A stretch of DNA of 64,000 nt from an uncultured bacterium (GTDB taxonomy: Bacteria > Bipolaricaulota > Bipolaricaulia > UBA7950 > UBA9294). A program made the translations under genes and the position numbers. This document shows positions 59,478-64,000 of this stretch, one piece after another (within the stretch, counting starts at the first letter, position 1; each line of letters opens with the position of its first letter). Below the pieces are notes generated by a model. The model worked only from the letters and a program-made list of their open reading frames with translations. It was not told the origin of the DNA and did no database searches. The stretch lies in assembly GCA_903857865.1 (NCBI GenBank), contig CAIOGO010000010.1, positions 62,001 through 126,000 on the forward strand, given 5' to 3'.

Positions 59478-60367
59478 GGCTTTGCCAGCTTCACGCTCAA
59501 TCTCCGGCATTGGGGGCGGAAGGGGATGTCACCTGCGACTTTCCACCTGTAGGCCATAGTGTCCGAGTCCAGATCCTCGATAGCAGAGTCCTCGACAACG
59601 GTCTCTCCCGCGACCCCCTGGACGAGTTCTAGACTTGGCGCTTGCCTCCATCTTTTCGGTACCGTGACCACAATCCCGAGCTCTCGTGACGGACGGTCGG
59701 TCTGCAAGTCCAGTTGCATGCTCTTCCCATCCCTGATGGACTCAAACCGGTCCTTCGCATCGACAAGCACCTTGTACTGAAGCACACAACCCGCCTTCAG
59801 TTCAGGCGTGAACAGCACGGGAACTTGGTAAGTCTCGTGCGCCTGGAAGGCCACTCTGGGGACGATTTGCACGGCCCCGGCTGCTGTAGCGCCATGGGCT
59901 TCACACCGGCTGATATCGGCCGGCTCGCAGCCCGCGAGATGGAAGAGCAACACATCGCCGAGAACAGGGCGACCGTCAGCACGCGCGTCGAGCGTCCGGA
60001 TTTCTCTTCCTGCGTGCAGCACGTAGCAGGCTGTGACCTTGTCGTACGTGAGTGCGTCCACTGTTGATTGAATGCGAGACACAGCCAATTGCGAAGACGC
60101 ATCCTGTACGCGCTCTCTGGTAATCCCGTCCTTCTTCCGCAGTTCAATCGAGAACACGAGGAACACGCTACTGGCGGCAATCATGACGTAGCCGCCCGCC
60201 ACCACGCCACCAAGAGCCCCGAATAGCCAATCGAAGAGGAAGCCGGCCGCAGTCGATGGGACTACCGAGTAGGCCCCGGTCCAGAGTAGATAGAGGCGCC
60301 CGGTGAGTGATGCTTTGAACACGTCTCGGGCTCTATGCTGCAGCCTCCGAGTGAATCGCAATGCCAT
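59474..60367 (-). CDS. Membrane protein of unknown function, first gene of a coupled pair
   Basis: The 297-residue protein has a basic amphipathic start (RFTRRLQHRARDVFKASLTG) and hydrophobic segments LYLLWTGAYSVVPSTAAGFL and ALGGVVAGGYVMIAASSVFL. An ELRKKDGITRERVQD linker leads to a beta-rich domain containing ETYQVPVLFTPELKAG, SRELGIVVTVPKRW and MAYRWKVAGDI. No recognised family. It has a leaderless-type promoter and is co-translated with the next gene. It lies in an accessory stretch between a HEPN-like protein and a transposase element, a typical position for uncharacterised defence or stress genes. Confidence 0.6.
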   Translation of the reverse strand: MALRFTRRLQHRARDVFKASLTGRLYLLWTGAYSVVPSTAAGFLFDWLFGALGGVVAGGYVMIAASSVFLVFSIELRKKDGITRERVQDASSQLAVSRIQSTVDALTYDKVTACYVLHAGREIRTLDARADGRPVLGDVLLFHLAGCEPADISRCEAHGATAAGAVQIVPRVAFQAHETYQVPVLFTPELKAGCVLQYKVLVDAKDRFESIRDGKSMQLDLQTDRPSRELGIVVTVPKRWRQAPSLELVQGVAGETVVEDSAIEDLDSDTMAYRWKVAGDIPFRPQCRRLSVKLAKP

Positions 60368-60373
60368 GGCTCC

Positions 60374-60402
60374 AGTCTAGGACCTCTGCATTCGCGCGCC
60401 AA
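60374..60402 (-). promoter_or_regulatory. Leaderless promoter of the membrane-protein pair
   Basis: On the minus strand TTGGCG, 17 bp and TAGACT end exactly 6 bp before the ATG at 60367, the same geometry as the vapB promoter. Confidence 0.55.
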
Positions 60403-60514
60403 GTACTCAGCAGACTGTCTGCGAATCAGTCCGTACCCAACTGACGCCCCCAGTCGAGAGTCCACCGTCCGGGCTAGTCTGCGCCCGGCGTTGGCGATGC
60501 CAGCCAACGGCGCC

Positions 60515-61436
60515 GGGGTCAGATCTTCACTTTTGGTGTTTCTCATTCTCAGCAATGCGCTTCGCGATCATGCTGATGGTCGAGTAGTGGAGACCGAGGA
60601 AGTCAGCGACTGCTTGAAGCGTGTACTCATGGACGCGGGTGGCTGCGTGGATCTGCCGGTCACGTGCCTTCTTGTCTCGCACCTTGGAGAAGAGCTCGTC
60701 AAGGCTCGGTCGGGTGGCGAGCCGCTCGCGGCGCGGGACCTCTTTCAGCGCCTCGTAGTCCGAGAGCAGTGGCTTGAGCTTGTCCACGAACTCGTCGCTG
60801 CCCAGCAGGATGCCACCCCGCAGCTCGGCCCACGCGTCGACGCCACGGCCCTGCTTCACGAACTTGCGGTAGAGCTCGATCGCGCGGCGAGGGCTCCGAT
60901 GAAACTGCGTGAGGATCCAGCTCGTCGTGAGGAAATCGGGCGCGTCCACCATGCCCGCCGTCGCACGGTAGCTTGACCACGACCAGTCGCGGGCGCTCCG
61001 AACAGCTCGTGCCCGTACGGGGTTCAACACCACGTACCGCGCGAGCTCGAGCAGATGAGATTCCTTCTCGACGAGGATCGCTTTGAATCGACCTTGCAGC
61101 ACATGGCCTGTTCGCATGTGCCGGCGGTTGAATGCCTGGGTGTAGACGCCGTTCAAGTGACGCATTCCGCGCGATAGGTTGGCCTCCGGCGTCTCGACGA
61201 GAAGGTGGTAGTGGTTCGTCATCAGACAGTAGGCGTGACAGACCCAACCGAAGCGCCTGACCGTGTCGCCGAGCGTCTCGAGGAACAGCTTGCGGTCTGG
61301 GTCGACGAGGAAGATGCCCTGCCTGGCGTTGCCGCGGCTCGTGACGTGGTACAACGCGCCTTCGTACTCCACACGCAGGGGTCGTGCCATGGGAGCAGTC
61401 TACCCGATTCGACACGTGAAATGAAGATCTGACCCC
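60515..61436. mobile_element. REP-associated tyrosine transposase element, 922 bp
   Basis: The element is bounded by perfect 15-bp inverted repeats: GGGGTCAGATCTTCA at 60515-60529 and its complement at 61422-61436. It contains one Y1 transposase gene whose stop lies inside the left repeat. A second, truncated copy of its left 210 bp is at 63090-63299, indicating past mobility. Confidence 0.75.
60527..61390 (-). CDS. REP-associated tyrosine transposase (Y1/HUH)
   Basis: The 287-residue protein begins RPLRVEYEGALYHVTSRGNA. The HUH pair is in YCLMTNHYHLLVETPEANLS, GRFKAILVEKESHLLELARY provides the catalytic-Tyr helix, and VVLNPVRARAV follows. A C-terminal DnaA-like helix-turn-helix (AVADFLGLHYSTISMIAKRI) resembles domains on TnpA_REP proteins. 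It cuts and joins single-stranded DNA at hairpins. It appears intact. The terminal repeats of the element are likely recognition sites. Confidence 0.9.
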   Translation of the reverse strand: MARPLRVEYEGALYHVTSRGNARQGIFLVDPDRKLFLETLGDTVRRFGWVCHAYCLMTNHYHLLVETPEANLSRGMRHLNGVYTQAFNRRHMRTGHVLQGRFKAILVEKESHLLELARYVVLNPVRARAVRSARDWSWSSYRATAGMVDAPDFLTTSWILTQFHRSPRRAIELYRKFVKQGRGVDAWAELRGGILLGSDEFVDKLKPLLSDYEALKEVPRRERLATRPSLDELFSKVRDKKARDRQIHAATRVHEYTLQAVADFLGLHYSTISMIAKRIAENEKHQK

Positions 61437-61701
61437 CTGGCGTCTCACGGCAGTTCGAGTCCCCTCAGGTCTCGGCTCGCGGAAGCTACTTGGGAAAGGC
61501 ACTCTGGATCTGGTACGCCTGACGTCACCGTACCTAGAACCTTCGTGCGACGGTTCGCGGAGTCGCTGCACTGAGTTCGAATCCCTTAAGCTCAGTCGTG
61601 AGAGGTCTACGAGACACGATGAGTGCGGCTCAGCATCCGCGGATGCGTGACCGGAACGGACGCTGCGACCGTGGTACCCTACCACAGCAGAAGGGGGCGG
61701 C

Positions 61702-62595
61702 GTGAAGGGCGACATCCATGAAGTCAGATACGATGACTGTCAGAGCGACCGCTCTTTGACAGACGTTATCGCCCGGCTTGAGAGCGCGCTGAACGCAGTC
61801 GGCACGCGTGTCCACGTGAATCCGAGTTCGCGGGTACGCCGGTGGCTAGATCCGCTTCGTCGTCTTCAGGCCGCCGACCGACGGTCGGCTCTTGAGATGA
61901 TGGTTCCTAGTCTCCAGCAAGGAAGATTCGAACACCCATACCAGGATTCGTTTCGCGCTCTAGTCGATGCAAGGATGTTCATCGAGATCATTGAGCAACT
62001 TCTCGGCGACTTAGGGGAATCCGAGATACGAGATCTTGTTTCCGGAAACCTGTATCCGGGAGACGACAGCCTAGACAGCCGAGCAAGGGACAGGGAGTTT
62101 GAGCTCTTCATTGCCGCATTAGGGCGGCGTTCAGGGTTGACCACTCGATTGGCAGAGCCAGACGTCCTCTTCGACACGGGTCAGCTGACCTTCTCTGTCG
62201 CCGCAAAGCGGCTGAGTGGCTCGGGGGGAGTCGAGAAGAACCTGTCGAAGGCGGCAAAGCAGATTGCGGGTGCGAATGTCCCTGGCCTGGTTCTCATGGA
62301 CGTATCGCGGATTCTGGATCCTACGGGGACCCTTGTTGTGCATTGGAGGAATGCCCAGCATGTCGTTGGCGGTCATTTGGCGGCCTTCATCCATAGCGAG
62401 CACAACCAGGCGCTTCAGAGACCCAGGAGCGATCTTGCGTGTGGCGTCATTCTTCGGGCAGTGTTCCCTCTCATCTCAGAGGGCTTCAGGTACGGAACGT
62501 TCGAGACGTGGCATGCAGTCGTCACAGCCTGGGGAGACGCTAACCTGACGAATTGCCTGCTAGAGCGGTTGCTGAGAGGGGCAGAAGGAACCTAG
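61702..62595 (+). CDS. Uncharacterised protein with a PD-(D/E)XK-like region
   Basis: The 297-residue protein starts at GTG 61702 after AGAAGGGGGC. A helical first half (DVIARLESALNAVGTRVHV, SFRALVDARMFIEIIEQLLG) is followed by RDREFELFIAALGRRSG (Glu132/134), EPDVLFDTG (Asp154) and FSVAAKRLSG (Lys169). It continues KNLSKAAKQIAGANVPGLVL and LVVHWRNAQHV. Spacing and order resemble a PD-(D/E)XK nuclease fold of the R..EF / PDv / ECKR type, but the Glu before Lys is replaced by Ala (AAKR), so it may be inactive or use another acid. Role unknown; it sits in an accessory, defence-like stretch. Confidence 0.55.
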   Translation: MKGDIHEVRYDDCQSDRSLTDVIARLESALNAVGTRVHVNPSSRVRRWLDPLRRLQAADRRSALEMMVPSLQQGRFEHPYQDSFRALVDARMFIEIIEQLLGDLGESEIRDLVSGNLYPGDDSLDSRARDREFELFIAALGRRSGLTTRLAEPDVLFDTGQLTFSVAAKRLSGSGGVEKNLSKAAKQIAGANVPGLVLMDVSRILDPTGTLVVHWRNAQHVVGGHLAAFIHSEHNQALQRPRSDLACGVILRAVFPLISEGFRYGTFETWHAVVTAWGDANLTNCLLERLLRGAEGT

Positions 62596-62789
62596 GGCCT
62601 TGACCTCGCCTACAGACGCTCTTCGCGCGGTGAGTGCAGATGCGTGGCCGGTGGGGGAGCACGCTTTTCGGTCGCCCAGGCTCGGTGTATACTTGGTCCA
62701 GCAGAGGGTTGCGGGCATTACGCAATGCGGAGCAGGGTAGCCCTAGCGACATCACTGGGACTCGGAAAGCGAGATCAGAGGTGGTAGCT

Positions 62790-62954
62790 ATGGTGAAACA
62801 AATGCTCAGTTGGGCCAGGAGACTGGCACCTGCTGCCCTAGTTGTGGCTGGCTGGATTGCGTTCGTAGGCGGCATCTGCACGCAGATGGCATGGCTGAAG
62901 GTCGCTCTGCTGTCGGTCGCTAGGGTCCTGCCCACAGCCCTCTGTATCTGCTGA
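62790..62954 (+). CDS. Possible 54-residue hydrophobic peptide
   Basis: ATG 62790 follows AGGTGG at good spacing. The product starts MVKQMLSWARRLAPAALVVA and is one basic amphipathic helix followed by two hydrophobic stretches, ending in Cys-Ile-Cys. It could be a small membrane peptide such as a type I toxin or a stress protein. No homologue recognised, and expression is unproven. Confidence 0.35.
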   Translation: MVKQMLSWARRLAPAALVVAGWIAFVGGICTQMAWLKVALLSVARVLPTALCIC

Positions 62955-63089
62955 GCGTGTGGTAGCGCGCGGACTCAGGGTTGATACCTGCGGACACGAC
63001 ATGCCCGAGTACTCGCCGTGCGCTGCGTAGCTCGCCGTGACCCTACTGTGGATCAGCGGTCGAGCGATGTGACAGCCACTCCAGGCAAC

Positions 63090-63299
63090 GGGGTCAGATC
63101 TTCACTCTTGGTGTTTCTCGTTCTCAGCAATGCGCTTCTCGATCATGCTGATGGTCGAGTAATGGAGACCGAGGAAATCAGCTACTGCCTGAAGCGTGTA
63201 CTCGTGGGCGCGGGTGGCTGCGTGGATCTGCCGGTCACGTGCCTTCTTGTCTCGTCCCTTGGAGAAGAGCTTTTCAAGACTCGGCCGGGTGGCGAGCCG
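63090..63299. mobile_element. Truncated second copy of the tyrosine transposase element
   Basis: The segment repeats 60515-60724 with few substitutions: the terminal GGGGTCAGATCTTCA plus the last ~65 codons of the transposase on the minus strand. Similarity stops abruptly after GGTGGCGAGCCGT at 63299. The next bases (GACCTCGTCCACAGCG) resemble the recJ-tail repeat, so the breakpoint lies in or beside another repeat. Only the element end remains; it cannot encode a transposase. Confidence 0.85.
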
Positions 63300-63404
63300 T
63301 GACCTCGTCCACAGCGCAACGCCCCCACCGGCGCTGGCCCTGGCCGCTTGCGCAATGGAAACGTCATGGTCACGCCTGCGTATCGCCCTGCCGAGCAGGC
63401 GCTA

Positions 63405-63438
63405 GCTGTCCGCGCAGCGGGCCATCGGCGCGGACAGC
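63405..63438 (-). terminator. Strong hairpin downstream of mnmE
   Basis: A perfect 11-bp stem GCTGTCCGCGC/GCGCGGACAGC with a 12-nt loop lies 75 bp past the mnmE stop. No U-tract is seen. Short TGCGCAG repeats (63456-63495) lie between it and the gene. The remaining gap 62955-63512 holds only the truncated transposon and these structures. Confidence 0.45.
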
Positions 63439-63512
63439 CGCAGTCTGCGCAGACCGAGCGAACTTGCGCAGACCCTAGCCGCTTGCGCAGCCGCCCATAG
63501 AGTGCAAGCGGC

Positions 63513-64000
63513 CTATTTCCCAACGCAGAACCGCGAGAAGATCTGCTCGAGAATCGACTCCGAGAGATCGATCCCCTGGAGTTCCCCGGCCGCATGGAGC
63601 GCTGCGCGGAGCTCTTCGGCCGCGATGTCGGCCGTCACCCCAGACTCGAACGCAGCGGCGGCTCGGTCGAGGGCCTCGGCCAACCTCCGCAGGAGATCGC
63701 GCTCCCAGGTGTCGAGAAGCAGCACCGTGTTGCGAGATGGGACACCGCCGGAGACGAGGAGCCCGAGAATCCTCTCCCGCAACTCCAGAAGACCTTGTCC
63801 GTCACGCGCCGAGACGTCGAGCGTGTCGATCGCCGTCCCGGGCAAGGCCGAGCTGCCCAGGTCGTCGCGCAGGTCGCTCTTGTTGCGAACGACAATCGTC
63901 GGCACGCCCCAATCGCGCAGGAGAAGCTCCCGATCGTCGTCCTCTAGGGCGACGCTGCGATCGAGGAGGAGAAGGACGAGGTCGGCGCGCTTCGTCGCGG
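63513..64000 (-). CDS. mnmE: tRNA uridine-5-carboxymethylaminomethyl GTPase MnmE (C-terminal part)
   Basis: The gene runs off the right edge. The visible part reads ATKRADLVLLLLDRS at the edge, VPTIVVRNKSDLRDD (G4 motif NKSD of the GTPase domain), SARDGQGLLELRERIL, and the helical C-terminal domain ending ESILEQIFSRFCVGK. The terminal C(V/I)GK with its Cys is diagnostic for MnmE and is needed for wobble-uridine modification with MnmG. mnmG is not in view. Confidence 0.93.
   Translation of the reverse strand, partial: ATKRADLVLLLLDRSVALEDDDRELLLRDWGVPTIVVRNKSDLRDDLGSSALPGTAIDTLDVSARDGQGLLELRERILGLLVSGGVPSRNTVLLLDTWERDLLRRLAEALDRAAAAFESGVTADIAAEELRAALHAAGELQGIDLSESILEQIFSRFCVGK

Noticed and set aside
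61455-61600. Two T-loop-like strings (AGTTCGAGTCCCC and AGTTCGAATCCC) suggesting tRNA genes or att sites
   Set aside because: Flanking bases do not form a 5-bp T-stem and no acceptor or anticodon arms could be built.

Overview
This 64-kb, high-GC window is a gene-dense bacterial chromosome segment. It carries no rRNA, no tRNA that I can support, and no CRISPR array. The encoded proteins suggest an anaerobic or facultative bacterium with a glycan-decorated, probably two-membrane envelope. Class III ribonucleotide reductase NrdD/NrdG is present, along with three glutamate-dehydrogenase-family enzymes, Wzx/Wzy-type glycan export and polymerisation genes, ClpC, RadA, UvsE and SecF/RecJ. The phylum cannot be settled from this window. 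An uncultured amino-acid-fermenting lineage would fit, but that is a guess.

Region 1 (1-27.7 kb) is a surface-polysaccharide island. It holds glycosyltransferases, two O-antigen polymerase/ligase-like membrane proteins, a WecA/DPAGT1-like GlcNAc-1-phosphotransferase, a Wzx flippase, an epimerase and two PglC-type initiating sugar transferases, one of them stopped by an in-frame TAG. It also holds a complete set for a bacillosamine-type sugar: PglF-like dehydratase, PglE-like aminotransferase and PglD-like acetyltransferase. In its centre (12.9-22.3 kb) is an unusual block: a class III CoA-transferase, three PaaK/CapK-like adenylate-forming enzymes (one frameshifted in a G7 tract), a NeuD-type acetyltransferase, a MurF-like ligase with a four-cysteine tail, and an AsnB-type amidotransferase. 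Together these look like a pathway that attaches acyl, amino-acid or amide groups to a surface glycan.

Toxin-antitoxin modules sit inside and at the edge of the island: HicBA, MNT/HepT and VapBC. Region 2 (27.7-33.7 kb) is a patchwork of dispersed repeats, an intact-ended IS481-type element with an 8-bp target duplication, and small enzymes (isochorismatase-like, UvsE, GNAT, HD, AlaX-like).

Region 3 (33.7-41.1 kb) holds three GDH paralogues, two overlapping convergent Crp/Fnr-type regulators, a metallophosphoesterase and a nucleotidyltransferase split by a TAG. Region 4 (41.2-56.5 kb) is core housekeeping: a long leftward run glmU-prs-rplY-pth-clpC-radA-punA, then trpS, nrdDG, rpsT-secF-recJ. 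GlmU has lost its uridylyltransferase signature, and S20 appears to start at AUA.

Region 5 (56.5-63.5 kb) is accessory again. It has repeats that echo the 3' end of recJ, a HEPN-like protein, a coupled pair of membrane proteins, a REP-associated tyrosine transposase element with 15-bp terminal inverted repeats plus a truncated second copy, and a PD-(D/E)XK-like protein. The window ends inside mnmE. Several genes appear to be leaderless, with a TANNNT box at exactly -12 to -7 of the start codon.
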